Below are positions 51,774-61,154 of a stretch of DNA of 64,000 nucleotides, piece after piece (within the stretch, counting starts at the first letter, position 1; every line of letters begins with the position of its first letter). The DNA comes from Bacillota bacterium (GTDB lineage: Bacteria; Bacillota; Clostridia; Clostridiales; Clostridiaceae). The translations under genes were made by a program, and so were the position numbers. The notes under the pieces were generated by a model. The model searched no databases. It was not told the origin of the DNA and worked only from the letters and a program-made list of their open reading frames with translations. Where the stretch lies: contig JAUZPI010000005.1 of NCBI GenBank assembly GCA_030706015.1, positions 41,944 through 105,943 of the forward strand, read 5' to 3'.

Positions 51774-52967
51774 CTAATTTGATTTTACATAATTTCCAAG
51801 CAGTTTAAAATAACTGCTGTGACTTTCAATTATATTAACAGCCTCTTTTACAGCGTCATTTTTTAAATTACCTTCAAAATCTATATAGAAGAAATATTCC
51901 CAAGACTTATCTAAAAGAGGTCTTGATTCAATCTTTAGCATATTAAGATTATTTTTAGCAAAATAGTCTAATATACAGTATAAAGAGCCTACCTTATGAG
52001 GCACTGAAAGAATTATACTTATCTTATTACACTCTTCCTTTAAATCCAAGTTCTTTCCAATAATTATAAATTTAGTGTGATTATTTGTGTTGTAATTTAT
52101 ATTTTCTTTTATAATATCTAAATCATATAGCTGAGCACATTTCCTGCTAGAAATTGCTGTCATGTATGGTGAATTTTCATTTTTTATATATTCCGCACTT
52201 TTAGCAGTGTTATAGTAAGGAATCAGCTTCCACTGAGGAAAATCTTTAAGGAATTCACTGCTTTGCTGAAATGCTTGAGGATGAGAATATACTTCCTTTA
52301 TATCCTCTAATGTAGTACCTTTAATACCAAGAAGATTATGATCTACCTTTATATTTTTTTCACCTACAATAAAAAATCCATACTTTCTTAGAAGGTCATA
52401 AACCTCTGATATTCCCCCTGTAGATGAATTTTCTATTGGAAGTACTCCAAAATCTACTTCGTCATTTTTTAACCCTATAAATACATCCTCAAATTGATTA
52501 TAATTTTTTGTTGCTGTATCTTCTCCAAAATATTCTTGTAAAGCTTGCTCACTAAAAGAACCAGGAACTCCTTGAAAACCAACCCTTAGGGATAATTCAC
52601 TATTTTCCCTTGATGTACAGCTTAAAGCTGTCCCATTTGCGGTTTGATTCAGAACACATCCTTCCTGAGTTTCCACCTTAGCCAAGTCATCACAACAATC
52701 GGAAAGCTTACCTGACTGATATCCTCTGCTTATTTCCATAACACATTCAAAGAACTCTGCTACTTCCTTCTCATATTCTTTGTTTTTTAAATAGTTCTTG
52801 TTCTTTTCTATTACATCACGTTCTCTGGCAACATTTAATATAGGAATATTGTTTTTCTTTTTATATTCTGCAACCTGCCCCACAGCTATCATTCTTCTTT
52901 CAAAAAGCTTAACAAGTTCCTTATCTAAACTGTCTATCTCATCCCTTATTTCCTTTAAATCCTTCAT
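51774..52967 (-). CDS. pheA: Bifunctional chorismate mutase/prephenate dehydratase
   Basis: The 397-residue protein converts chorismate to prephenate and then phenylpyruvate, the committed phenylalanine branch. It has an N-terminal AroH/Q-type mutase (about 1-85: LKEIRDEIDSLDKELVKLFERRM), a dehydratase domain (about 125-300: GVPGSFSEQA, PIENSSTGG, NHTKFIII) and an ACT regulatory domain (about 310-395, with ESRPL), implying feedback control by phenylalanine. AAGGGGGG precedes the ATG. It leads a second transcription unit with its own promoter (53051-53079). Confidence 0.97.
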   Translation of the reverse strand: MKDLKEIRDEIDSLDKELVKLFERRMIAVGQVAEYKKKNNIPILNVARERDVIEKNKNYLKNKEYEKEVAEFFECVMEISRGYQSGKLSDCCDDLAKVETQEGCVLNQTANGTALSCTSRENSELSLRVGFQGVPGSFSEQALQEYFGEDTATKNYNQFEDVFIGLKNDEVDFGVLPIENSSTGGISEVYDLLRKYGFFIVGEKNIKVDHNLLGIKGTTLEDIKEVYSHPQAFQQSSEFLKDFPQWKLIPYYNTAKSAEYIKNENSPYMTAISSRKCAQLYDLDIIKENINYNTNNHTKFIIIGKNLDLKEECNKISIILSVPHKVGSLYCILDYFAKNNLNMLKIESRPLLDKSWEYFFYIDFEGNLKNDAVKEAVNIIESHSSYFKLLGNYVKSN

Positions 52968-53050
52968 GCAATGCCCCCCTTATATATCACTATCGTTATA
53001 CGCTAATACAGATAGAAAAATATCGCTGAATTATTAATATAATTATTTCT

Positions 53051-53079
53051 ATTCTATATGAATTTTTATGCACTATCAA
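53051..53079 (-). promoter_or_regulatory. Promoter of pheA-aroE-aroK-aroQ
   Basis: On the minus strand TTGATA, 17 nt, TAGAAT: a good sigma-A match between the aroC terminator and pheA. The untranslated leader would be about 77 nt. Confidence 0.6.
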
Positions 53080-53091
53080 CTACCAGTGTAA

Positions 53092-53126
53092 CAAAAAACT
53101 GCTGACATCCTATTTATGCCAGCAGT
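53092..53126 (-). terminator. Intrinsic terminator between aroC and pheA
   Basis: Arms ACTGCTG/CAGCAGT (53098-53104, 53120-53126), a 15-nt loop, and six Ts on the minus strand. It divides the aromatic cluster into two units. Confidence 0.75.
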
Positions 53127-53151
53127 CTTATTGGTTAAATGTGTATATATG

Positions 53152-54231
53152 TTAATTATTATACATTAAATCAAGAATAGTTAAAGCTGCTGCTGCCTCC
53201 ACTACTGGTACTGCTCTATGAACTATACATGGATCATGTCTTCCCTTTATCTCTAATTCAGCTTCTTTACCCTCAGTAATATTAATAGTTCTTTGAGGTC
53301 TTGCTATAGAAGCAGTTGGCTTAAATGCCGTTCTAAAAATCATTGGCATTCCGCTTGTTATACCACCAAGTATTCCACCATTATTATTAGTATAGGTCTT
53401 TACTCTGTCACCATCCATATAGTATTCGTCGTTAGCCTCTGATCCTCTCATCTTAGATATATCAAAGCCAGCTCCAAATTCAACACCTTTTACAGCTGGT
53501 ATTGAAAATAATAGATGAGCAAGACAGCTCTCTACTGAATCAAAAAATGGTGATCCTATCCCCACTGGGAGATTAAGTACAGCAGTTTCTACAATACCAC
53601 CGACAGAATCTAATTCATCTTTTGCCTGTATAATTAAATTCTGCATTTCAGTACCCTTATTATCATCAATTACAGGGAACTCTTTTTTTACAAGCTCCTT
53701 TAATAAATCTTCACTTAAATTTACACTATCAAAGTTTTCTTCTTGTATATTTCCAACAGCTTTTATATGTGCTCCTACAACTATTCCTTTGTCTCTAAGT
53801 ATTTGCTTTGCAATTGCCCCTGCAAACACAAAAGGAGCAGTAACTCTAGCAGAGAAATGTCCTCCTCCTCTGTAGTCATTAAAGCCTTTGTACTTTACTT
53901 TTCCTGTATAATCACCATGACCAGGACGCATCAAATCTTTAAGCTCTGAGTAATCCTTTGAATGTTGATCTGAATTCCAAATTACAGCACATATTGGAGT
54001 TCCAGTTGTTCTGCCATTAAAAAACCCACTTAATATTTCAAAAGAATCCTTTTCTTGTCTTTGAGTAGAAAGTGCATTTCTTCCCGGCGCTCTTCTTCTC
54101 ATTTCACTTTCAATGTATTCTAAATCAAGCTCTATTCCTGCTGGAAGTCCATCAATAGTAATGCCAACGGCTCTACCATGAGATTCTCCAAAAATAGAAA
54201 GCTTAATATTGTTGCCCCAAACTCCGCTCAT
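53152..54231 (-). CDS. aroC: Chorismate synthase
   Basis: The FMN-dependent last step of the shikimate pathway, from EPSP to chorismate. 359 residues with GESHGRAVG, DYRGGGHFSARVTAPFVFAGA, and the C-terminal RPQRTIN and GRHDPCIVHRAVPVVEA. The upstream bases offer GAGGTG before the ATG. The 78-nt gap after aroA contains a CCGACC/GGTCGG hairpin (54271-54299) without a T tail. Confidence 0.97.
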   Translation of the reverse strand: MSGVWGNNIKLSIFGESHGRAVGITIDGLPAGIELDLEYIESEMRRRAPGRNALSTQRQEKDSFEILSGFFNGRTTGTPICAVIWNSDQHSKDYSELKDLMRPGHGDYTGKVKYKGFNDYRGGGHFSARVTAPFVFAGAIAKQILRDKGIVVGAHIKAVGNIQEENFDSVNLSEDLLKELVKKEFPVIDDNKGTEMQNLIIQAKDELDSVGGIVETAVLNLPVGIGSPFFDSVESCLAHLLFSIPAVKGVEFGAGFDISKMRGSEANDEYYMDGDRVKTYTNNNGGILGGITSGMPMIFRTAFKPTASIARPQRTINITEGKEAELEIKGRHDPCIVHRAVPVVEAAAALTILDLMYNN

Positions 54232-54309
54232 CTATTTCACCTCTATTTATATTAATTGGATAAGGCAAACCCGACCATTGAATATTGTACTCAGGTCGGA
54301 TGCATTTTA

Positions 54310-55596
54310 TTACTCTATTACCTCTAAATTACCATTCATCTTTTTAAAATCTTCCCAAAAACCTGGGTATGATTTTTTTACACAATCACTATTAGTTATG
54401 GTTACAGGTTCTGTACATTTTATTGAAGCTACTGCAAGTGCCATAGCTATTCTATGGTCATTCCAGCTGTCCACAATACCGCCTTTAAGCTTTTCTACTC
54501 CTTTGATTAAAAGTCCATCCTGCTTTTCTTCAATATCTGCACCTAATTTATTTAGCTCTGTAGATATTGCTTTAAGTCTATCAGATTCCTTTATACGAAG
54601 TCTTTCTGCGTTAATTATCTCGGTAGTACCGCTGCTTAGAGAGCCAAGAACTGCAAGTATTGGCACAATATCAGGACACTGTGAAGCATCTATGATGGTG
54701 CCAGTAGTACTTGAAGTGACAGCTTGAATACAGTCATCTGTAATTGTAAGATTTCCCTTCATTCTTTGTACTATATCCAATATTTCTTTATCTCCTTGAA
54801 GTGAATTTATATCTAAATCACAGCATTTTAAATCTCCGCCAAGCAGTCCCGCAGTAATCCAAAAAGCTGCCTGTGAATAATCCCCTTCAACCTTATAATC
54901 TCTGCTTATGTATTTTTGATTTCCTTTTATAATAAACTCTTTATAGTTATTGTTTTCTACGTGTACTGAGAATTTTTCTAAGGCTTCTAAAGTTAAATCT
55001 ACATAACCCTTTGATTCTAAATCAGTAGTTATGATAATCTTAGAATCCCCATCCATTAATGGAAGAGCAAATAAAAGACCTGTAATAAATTGAGAACTTA
55101 CATCTCCGCTTAATTCATATTCTCCAGCCTTTAATTTACCATCTATAGTTAAAGGAAGTCCTCCATTAACAGTAGTATAATTAATTTCTTGCTTATCAAA
55201 TATGTTATAATAGTCATTTAAAGGACGAGAAACTAATTTACCTTTCCCTTTGAAACCAACTTTTTTTCCAACCAAGGCTGCAATAGGTATCATGAATCTT
55301 AATGTTGAACCAGATTCAGTACAGTCAATCTCATCCTTGTATAAGTCTAAATCTTCTCTGCCATTAATAATAAGAGTGCTTCTATCATCATTAGCATACT
55401 GATTCTCTATGCGCACCCCTAAGGATTCCATTGCTCTGCAAGTAGCTATTATGTCCTCAGAAAAAATTATATTTTCAACCTTACTTACTCCCTGTGAAAG
55501 CCCTGCGCAAATTACCGCTCTATGACTTACACTTTTAGATGGTGGTATGCTTATTTTTCCTTCTAATTCTGAAGGATTTATTCTTACACTTTTCAC
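54310..55596 (-). CDS. aroA: EPSP synthase (3-phosphoshikimate 1-carboxyvinyltransferase)
   Basis: Condenses shikimate-3-phosphate with phosphoenolpyruvate. 428 residues with PPSKSVSHRA, ESGSTLRFMIPI, RLRIKESDRLKAI and NDHRIAMALAVA. The motif ESGSTLRF is followed by normal-length halves, so the enzyme is complete. GGAGG precedes the ATG, 30 nt after aroB. Confidence 0.97.
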   Translation of the reverse strand: MKSVRINPSELEGKISIPPSKSVSHRAVICAGLSQGVSKVENIIFSEDIIATCRAMESLGVRIENQYANDDRSTLIINGREDLDLYKDEIDCTESGSTLRFMIPIAALVGKKVGFKGKGKLVSRPLNDYYNIFDKQEINYTTVNGGLPLTIDGKLKAGEYELSGDVSSQFITGLLFALPLMDGDSKIIITTDLESKGYVDLTLEALEKFSVHVENNNYKEFIIKGNQKYISRDYKVEGDYSQAAFWITAGLLGGDLKCCDLDINSLQGDKEILDIVQRMKGNLTITDDCIQAVTSSTTGTIIDASQCPDIVPILAVLGSLSSGTTEIINAERLRIKESDRLKAISTELNKLGADIEEKQDGLLIKGVEKLKGGIVDSWNDHRIAMALAVASIKCTEPVTITNSDCVKKSYPGFWEDFKKMNGNLEVIE

Positions 55597-55626
55597 GGTG
55601 ATATTTACCTCCTAGATAAAATAAAA

Positions 55627-56688
55627 TTAAATGTATTGCTCCATTTCGCTGCGACTTATATCTTTTATAAAGCCATCTCCGATTTTGCTAATTAAGATGA
55701 TGCTCATATTATCGCCTTTGTTTTTCTTATCTAATCCAACAGTTTGAAGTATCTTTGATTTATCTAAACCACTTATTTCAAATGGAAGCTGATATTTAAC
55801 TAAAACTTGCTTAATTAAATCAGCAGTACCAGCTTCAGTAATATCCAATTCCTCACTTCTTTTTGTTATAGTGTACATTCCCACAGCAACCCCTTCTCCA
55901 TGGGTGTACGTTTCGTAATTAAAGTATTTTTCTACAGCGTGACCAATAGTATGACCATAGTTTAATATCATTCTTAGTCCTGTATCCTTTTCGTCCTTCT
56001 CAACTATTTGTCTTTTGATATCGCAGCAGGTGTAAATAATACCTTCAATATTTTCTAGAAGCTCGTCATCACCTTTAAAGCTTAAAAGTTCATCAAACAA
56101 TTCCTTGTTTCTTATTGCTCCATATTTAACAACCTCAGCCATACCATCATGTAAAAATCTTTTATCTAAAGTTTTCAATAGCTCTGGATCAATAAAAACT
56201 GCATTTGGGTGATAAAAGCTTCCTACAAGATTCTTACCCTTAGGTAAATCTACTGCTACCTTTCCACCAATGCTGCTGTCAATTTGAGCTAAAAGAGATG
56301 TAGGAATTTGAACGAATGGTATACCTCTTAGTAAAGTTGATGCAGCAAACCCAGTTAAATCTCCTACTACTCCACCGCCAAAAGCAATTATTAAATCTCC
56401 TCTTGTTATACTGAAGTCTAAAAGCTCATCATATACACGTAAAAGTACATCGATGGATTTACTCTTTTCGCCAGGCTTCACTACTACCTTTTTCACAGTG
56501 AATTCATTCTTTTCTAAATTAGAACTAAGTTTTTCTCCATAGATTCTATCTAGATTTTCATCCGTAATTATGGCTATTTTTCTTCCCTTATATATTTTCT
56601 TTATTTCTTCACCAATAGAGTCAAATAACCCTTTTTCAATATAAATTGGATAGCTCTTCTCCGGAAGGTTTACCAACAATTCTTTCAC
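55627..56688 (-). CDS. aroB: 3-dehydroquinate synthase
   Basis: NAD- and metal-dependent cyclisation of DAHP to 3-dehydroquinate. 353 residues with AFGGGVVGDLTGFAASTLLRG, PTSLLAQIDSSIGGK, and the metal-binding LNYGHTIGHAVE and YTHGEGVAVGM. The ATG directly follows the tyrA stop, so translation is probably coupled. Confidence 0.97.
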   Translation of the reverse strand: MKELLVNLPEKSYPIYIEKGLFDSIGEEIKKIYKGRKIAIITDENLDRIYGEKLSSNLEKNEFTVKKVVVKPGEKSKSIDVLLRVYDELLDFSITRGDLIIAFGGGVVGDLTGFAASTLLRGIPFVQIPTSLLAQIDSSIGGKVAVDLPKGKNLVGSFYHPNAVFIDPELLKTLDKRFLHDGMAEVVKYGAIRNKELFDELLSFKGDDELLENIEGIIYTCCDIKRQIVEKDEKDTGLRMILNYGHTIGHAVEKYFNYETYTHGEGVAVGMYTITKRSEELDITEAGTADLIKQVLVKYQLPFEISGLDKSKILQTVGLDKKNKGDNMSIILISKIGDGFIKDISRSEMEQYI

Positions 56689-57546
56689 TTATACTAGCCC
56701 CCTTCTCTTATTATTTGCCCTTTGAAATATTTCTTCAAGGCCTTCCTTATCTTTGCTTTCTACAGCTTCTTTAATAGCCTTAATTTTCTCTTCAAAAATA
56801 CTAAGTTGTTTTACAACATTTTCACCGTTAGCTATTAAAAGTTCAGTCCAAAGAGATGAATTAATCATAGCAACTCTTGTTGCATCTCTAAAGCTTCCGC
56901 CTATAAATAAGTTAGTCTCTTCATTAAAGGTATCGCTATTAACTAACGATACAGCTATTGCATGAGGAATATCGCTGGTAAAAGCAATTATTTCATCGTG
57001 CTTTTTAGCACTTATTTTTACTACATTCTTGCAGCCAATGCCTTTTGCTAAATCCTCAACAAGCTTAACATTCTCCTCTTTATTCTTATCTGTAGGAGTA
57101 ATTATATAGTTGGCATTGTGAAATATTTTTTCTGATGCAAACTTTAATCCCTTACTTTCCTTACCAGCCATAGGATGGCCTGGTACAAAATCAACAGTAT
57201 CTGGCATAATGACCGCGACTTCCTCTACCAATCTCTCTTTTATTCCCGCTACATCCGTTATAACAGCGCCATCTTTAAAGTTTTCCTTATTTGCCTTTAA
57301 AAACTTTATTGTTGCCTCAGGATATAGTGCAATAATAACTAAATCCGAATCAGCCAAAGGGGCATCGTCTTTAGTAAACCCCTTTGTGATTATTCCCATA
57401 GCTTCTGCTTCTTTGATTGTTTCCTCGCTAATGTCTACGCCCCATAAATTCTTAGGCTTTAAATTTTTAATTGCCATAGCATAAGAGCCGCCTATTAGCC
57501 CAAGACCAATAATGGTCACATTAAAATCTGTCAAATCCAATCCCAT
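56689..57546 (-). CDS. tyrA: Prephenate dehydrogenase
   Basis: Oxidative decarboxylation of prephenate to 4-hydroxyphenylpyruvate, the committed tyrosine step. 285 residues with the NAD motif IIGLGLIGGSYA, VDFVPGHPMAGKESKG and TSDIPHAIAVSLV. There is no C-terminal ACT domain, so feedback control would come from elsewhere, for example attenuation. ATG 57546 follows GGGGGAAAG; the TTG at 57561 was rejected. Confidence 0.95.
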   Translation of the reverse strand: MGLDLTDFNVTIIGLGLIGGSYAMAIKNLKPKNLWGVDISEETIKEAEAMGIITKGFTKDDAPLADSDLVIIALYPEATIKFLKANKENFKDGAVITDVAGIKERLVEEVAVIMPDTVDFVPGHPMAGKESKGLKFASEKIFHNANYIITPTDKNKEENVKLVEDLAKGIGCKNVVKISAKKHDEIIAFTSDIPHAIAVSLVNSDTFNEETNLFIGGSFRDATRVAMINSSLWTELLIANGENVVKQLSIFEEKIKAIKEAVESKDKEGLEEIFQRANNKRRGLV

Positions 57547-57584
57547 ATGGCTTTCCCCCAAAAAGCTTTATTATAGTTTTAAAA

Positions 57585-58598
57585 TTATAGTTCTCTACCG
57601 TTGATTTTTGCGATTTCTCTTAATTGCTTCATAAGATTTTCAAATCTATCTGGTTTTATTGATTGTTGACCATCACATTTTGCATTTGCTGGATCATTGT
57701 GAACTTCTATTATCAATCCATCTGCTCCCACAGCTATAGCAGCTTTTGATAATGGTTCAACCATCCACCACATTCCAGCTGCATGACTTGGATCTACTAT
57801 AACTGGAAGATGGCTTAATCTCTTAACCGCTGGTATAGCACTTAAATCTAAAGTGTTTCTTGTGTAAGTTTCGTATGTTCTTATTCCTCTTTCACAAAGT
57901 ATCACTTTTTCATTTCCGCCCGCCATTATATATTCAGCAGACATAAGCCATTCTTCTATTGTTGCAGCCAGTCCTCTCTTTAAAAGTATAGGTTTATTTG
58001 TCTTTCCAAGCTCCTTAAGAAGTTCAAAATTTTGCATATTTCTGGCTCCAACTTGGATTATATCTACATCTTCAACGAATCTTTCTATTTTGTCTGCTGA
58101 CATTATTTCTGTAACTATTGGTAAACCTGAGTTTTTTCTAGCAAGTTTTAATAAGTCTAGACCTTCTTCCTTCATTCCTTGGAAGCTGTATGGTGATGTT
58201 CTTGGCTTGAAAGCTCCTCCTCTTAAGAAGCCAGCTCCTGCAGCTTTAACTTGACTAGCAACAGTTGTGATTTGTTCTTCACTTTCAACTGAACATGGTC
58301 CTGCGATAATAGCTATTTTATTACCACCAATTGTTGTACCGTTTATATCAATTACAGAATCTTCTGGGTGAAATAATCTGTTAGCTTGTTTGAAAGGCTC
58401 TTGTACATGCATTACTTTCTCTACATATTCATTTGCTTGAATTTGCTCTGCATCTAATTTGCTAGTGTCTCCTATCAACCCCAACACACAATAAGATTCA
58501 CCTTGAGAAGCATTTACTCTATAGCCTTTACTCTCCAATTTTGCTTTTATATTTTCAATTTCGTTTTGCGGTGTTTCTGGTCTCAAAATTACTACCAT
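57585..58598 (-). CDS. aroF: DAHP synthase, type I-beta with N-terminal ferredoxin-like domain
   Basis: First committed step of aromatic synthesis: phosphoenolpyruvate plus erythrose 4-phosphate to DAHP. 337 residues; an N-terminal ferredoxin-like regulatory domain (about 1-70, VVILRPETPQNEIENIKAKLE) precedes the barrel with IAGPCSVESEEQ, GGAFKPRTSPYSFQG, LLKRGL and PVIVDPSHAAG. The N-terminal domain in this subclass gives tyrosine/phenylalanine feedback control in characterised enzymes. It is the first structural gene after the aromatic leader peptide and attenuator. Confidence 0.96.
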   Translation of the reverse strand: MVVILRPETPQNEIENIKAKLESKGYRVNASQGESYCVLGLIGDTSKLDAEQIQANEYVEKVMHVQEPFKQANRLFHPEDSVIDINGTTIGGNKIAIIAGPCSVESEEQITTVASQVKAAGAGFLRGGAFKPRTSPYSFQGMKEEGLDLLKLARKNSGLPIVTEIMSADKIERFVEDVDIIQVGARNMQNFELLKELGKTNKPILLKRGLAATIEEWLMSAEYIMAGGNEKVILCERGIRTYETYTRNTLDLSAIPAVKRLSHLPVIVDPSHAAGMWWMVEPLSKAAIAVGADGLIIEVHNDPANAKCDGQQSIKPDRFENLMKQLREIAKINGREL

Positions 58599-58710
58599 TT
58601 GAAAAGCCCCCTTTTAATAATTAGAATATTTATATGAAAATCTTACAATTATGCTGTAAGAACACACATATATCGTTTTAGCACTTTAAAGCATTAATGT
58701 TTTTTAAAAT

Positions 58711-58739
58711 AAAAAAAGAAGTCCCATAATGAGCCTTCT
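58711..58739 (-). terminator. Attenuator terminator upstream of aroF
   Basis: On the minus strand AGAAGGCTC, loop ATTAT, GGGACTTCT, then seven Ts. The stem has one mismatch and one wobble. CTCATTA of the stem/loop is complementary to TAATGAG in the leader peptide codons for Asn40-Glu41, giving a competing antiterminator pairing. Confidence 0.8.
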
Positions 58740-58780
58740 ATCGTTCTTGCACCTATATATACCTATGTCCAGAATGTATA

Positions 58781-58927
58781 TTATGCCTGTGGCAAAGCCT
58801 TATACTCATTAGAAAGTGAATTATTTAATTTTGAGCAGAACAAATATCCAGCGCTAAAATAATAATAGCCCCAGCTAAAATAATAACCATATTTGTTTGC
58901 TGTTCCCTTTCCAATGATATTTTTCAT
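58781..58927 (-). CDS. Aromatic-rich leader peptide controlling the aro operon
   Basis: A 48-codon ORF with a ribosome site (GCGAGG) 9-10 nt before its ATG. Codons 13-30 read YGYYFSWGYYYFSAGYLF: seven Tyr, four Phe and one Trp. This is the composition of attenuation leader peptides. Slow translation of Tyr/Phe codons when charged tRNA is scarce would leave the downstream Asn-Glu codons free to pair with the terminator arm and let transcription enter aroF. The peptide itself probably has no other role. Leader function is inferred from layout and composition. Confidence 0.85.
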   Translation of the reverse strand: MKNIIGKGTANKYGYYFSWGYYYFSAGYLFCSKLNNSLSNEYKALPQA

Positions 58928-58972
58928 AATTAACATCCTCGCTTGTCAAAATTTATTTATCTTATTATGGTT

Positions 58973-59000
58973 ATTATACCAAATACCCCATGTATGTCAA
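58973..59000 (-). promoter_or_regulatory. Promoter of the aroF leader and operon
   Basis: TTGACA, 16 nt, TATAAT on the minus strand: consensus sigma-A hexamers. Transcription would start near 58966, about 40 nt before the leader peptide. Confidence 0.85.
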
Positions 59001-59146
59001 TACCAATAGACAAATTTTTAATTTTATTGTCAAAATATTTGACCTATTGTATAAATTAAGTCCGTGTTAAGCACAGGATTTTTTTGTGCACTAATATCAA
59101 TCTTAGTAATAAAATAATATTGATAGATTGTAAGTAGGTGAACATT

Positions 59147-60487
59147 ATGAGTTCTAAAATATATACTAATAAATATAGAAAGCTTATAGTTGGTGTAGAC
59201 AAAAAAATCTCTTTAGTTAGCGGTAAAATTGTTACACCTATTAATTTTGATAATGCCGCAACAACACCGCCTTTTGTTTCAGTTATGAAGGCTATTAACG
59301 AATTTGCACCATGGTATTCATCAATTCATAGGGGAACAGGTTATAAATCGGAAATCTCCTCTTTTTTTTATGAAAGCTCAAGGCAAACAATTTGTGACTT
59401 TGTTGGAGCAAATCCCGACCACGATGCCGTAATCTTTGTAAAGAACACAACAGAGGCCATTAATAAACTTTCTTATAGGTTATGCAATAAAGACAAAGAT
59501 TATGTAATTCTATCTACTTGTATGGAACATCATTCTAATGACTTGCCCTGGAGAGATAAATATAAGGTTGATTATATTAGCATAGATTCTGAGGGCAGAT
59601 TATCTCTCGGTGACTTGGAAAACAAATTAATTAGGCATAAAGGAAATGTCAAATTAGTGACTGTATGCGGTGCTTCAAATGTTACAGGATATGTTAATCC
59701 AATATATAAAATAGCCAGTTTAGTGCATCAATATGGAGCTATGCTTTTGGTGGATGGTGCTCAACTAATTCCTCATGTACCTTTTGATATGAAACCACTT
59801 AATTCACCAGAACATATAGATTTTGTAGCTTTTTCTGCTCACAAAATGTATGCTCCCTTCGGAGTGGGCGTACTTATAGGACCAAAAGAAATATTTCAGG
59901 CTGGTCCCCCAGAATTCTCCGGTGGAGGTACTGTTAAACTGGTTACCCATGACTTTGTAAAATGGCTTGATCCACCGCAAAAAGAAGAAGCAGGTACTCC
60001 GAATATCATGGGAGTGGTTGCACTAATCTCATCAATAAAAACCCTTAATAAGATTGGCATGAAAAATATTGAAGAACATGAGGACAATCTCTGTGCATAT
60101 CTGCTGGAAAAACTAAAAAAAGTCCCTGGTGTAACTCTATATGGAAATACACTTGACTGTAAAGGAAGAGTTGGTATTATTCCTTTCAATATTGAAGGTT
60201 TTTATTGCGACATAACCTCAAAAATTCTTTCAATGGAGGCTGGGATAGGTGTTCGAAGCGGTTGTTTTTGTGCCCACCCTTATGTGCAAAAACTACTAAA
60301 AATAAAACAAGAAGAAATCGATTATTATAAAAATCATCCTAACTCTCCAAGACCAGGAATGGCGAGAATCAGCCTTGGTTTGTATAATACATTTAGAGAA
60401 GCCGATATTTTAGTAGACTCTTTAATAAAAATCACCAATAAAAGAGACCACTTTATAAAAAAATATAGTACTTGTGATTATATATAA
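59147..60487 (+). CDS. Class V aminotransferase / cysteine-desulfurase-like PLP enzyme
   Basis: This 446-residue PLP enzyme has INFDNAATTPP, the cofactor-stacking His in MEHHSNDLPWR, VDGAQ, the Schiff-base Lys in SAHKMYAPFG, and RSGCFCAHPY, where SufS/CsdA enzymes have the reactive cysteine. It is longer than typical SufS (~405) and stands alone, without suf or isc partners. It could be a cysteine desulfurase or a related lyase. ATG 59147 follows AGGTG; the GTG at 59138 is part of that site. Substrate uncertain. Confidence 0.85.
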   Translation: MSSKIYTNKYRKLIVGVDKKISLVSGKIVTPINFDNAATTPPFVSVMKAINEFAPWYSSIHRGTGYKSEISSFFYESSRQTICDFVGANPDHDAVIFVKNTTEAINKLSYRLCNKDKDYVILSTCMEHHSNDLPWRDKYKVDYISIDSEGRLSLGDLENKLIRHKGNVKLVTVCGASNVTGYVNPIYKIASLVHQYGAMLLVDGAQLIPHVPFDMKPLNSPEHIDFVAFSAHKMYAPFGVGVLIGPKEIFQAGPPEFSGGGTVKLVTHDFVKWLDPPQKEEAGTPNIMGVVALISSIKTLNKIGMKNIEEHEDNLCAYLLEKLKKVPGVTLYGNTLDCKGRVGIIPFNIEGFYCDITSKILSMEAGIGVRSGCFCAHPYVQKLLKIKQEEIDYYKNHPNSPRPGMARISLGLYNTFREADILVDSLIKITNKRDHFIKKYSTCDYI

Positions 60488-60512
60488 TAAGCTTATACAA
60501 TATCATAATAAA

Positions 60513-60545
60513 GCTGGGAATCAGTCAACGCAATTGATTCTCAGC
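60513..60545. terminator. Terminator between convergent genes
   Basis: Arms GCTGGGAATCA/TGATTCTCAGC (60513-60523, 60535-60545), one mismatch, overlap the DUF3793 stop codon. The T tract is weak. Confidence 0.55.
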
Positions 60546-61137
60546 CCTCACTATCCTGTACTATTTTATTTAATACCTTTATTCTCGCTTTATCATAATT
60601 AGTAAAAGTATCTTCAGCAGACTTTAAATTACTATAAACCTTCCAATAGCCGCACATGCTGTAACCCTTTCCTTGATTTTTAATAAAACCTATAACATCA
60701 TCAATAGGTATTCCTAGAAAAATTGCTACCTCGTGGGGGCAAATTCCTTTGAATCTTTTTTTCAAGGTATGTAAATATCCTAATAAATCAGCTTTTGAAT
60801 TATACCCTAATGTCTCCAAAAACTTTACGTTTCTTCTATCCTTCACAATTCTCTTTATTCTTGCAGGATTGTAGAATAACACTGTTATTGCTTCTTTTGT
60901 ACGTTTTATTTCAAAACTGATTATATTCCTTTTATTAACTACATACAAATATTTGTTCCATAGGCTATACAAATCACGATTATACTTTGTAAAACTTAAT
61001 AGGCAGGCTGGCTTTGTAGAGTATATAAGCGGTGCTAAATTATAGTTTATTATCGACTTAAAGTATCCTTTATCATCTAAAGATTGCAGTTTTTTCACAA
61101 AAACTTCTGCAAGCTCCCTATCAATATCCAATAGCAT
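60541..61137 (-). CDS. DUF3793 family protein
   Basis: This 198-residue protein has the DUF3793 pattern: a central ITVLFYNPARI strand, KFLETLGY, KRFKGICPHEVAIFLGIPIDDVIGFIKNQGKGY and GYWKVYSNLKSAEDTF. The family is common in anaerobic Firmicutes; its function is not established. The start is uncertain: ATG 61137 is very close to AGGAAG, while the TTG at 61131 has better spacing. A family-1 repeat lies directly upstream, so the promoter may overlap it. Confidence 0.82.
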   Translation of the reverse strand: MLLDIDRELAEVFVKKLQSLDDKGYFKSIINYNLAPLIYSTKPACLLSFTKYNRDLYSLWNKYLYVVNKRNIISFEIKRTKEAITVLFYNPARIKRIVKDRRNVKFLETLGYNSKADLLGYLHTLKKRFKGICPHEVAIFLGIPIDDVIGFIKNQGKGYSMCGYWKVYSNLKSAEDTFTNYDKARIKVLNKIVQDSEG

Positions 61138-61154
61138 CACTTCCTACACAAATA

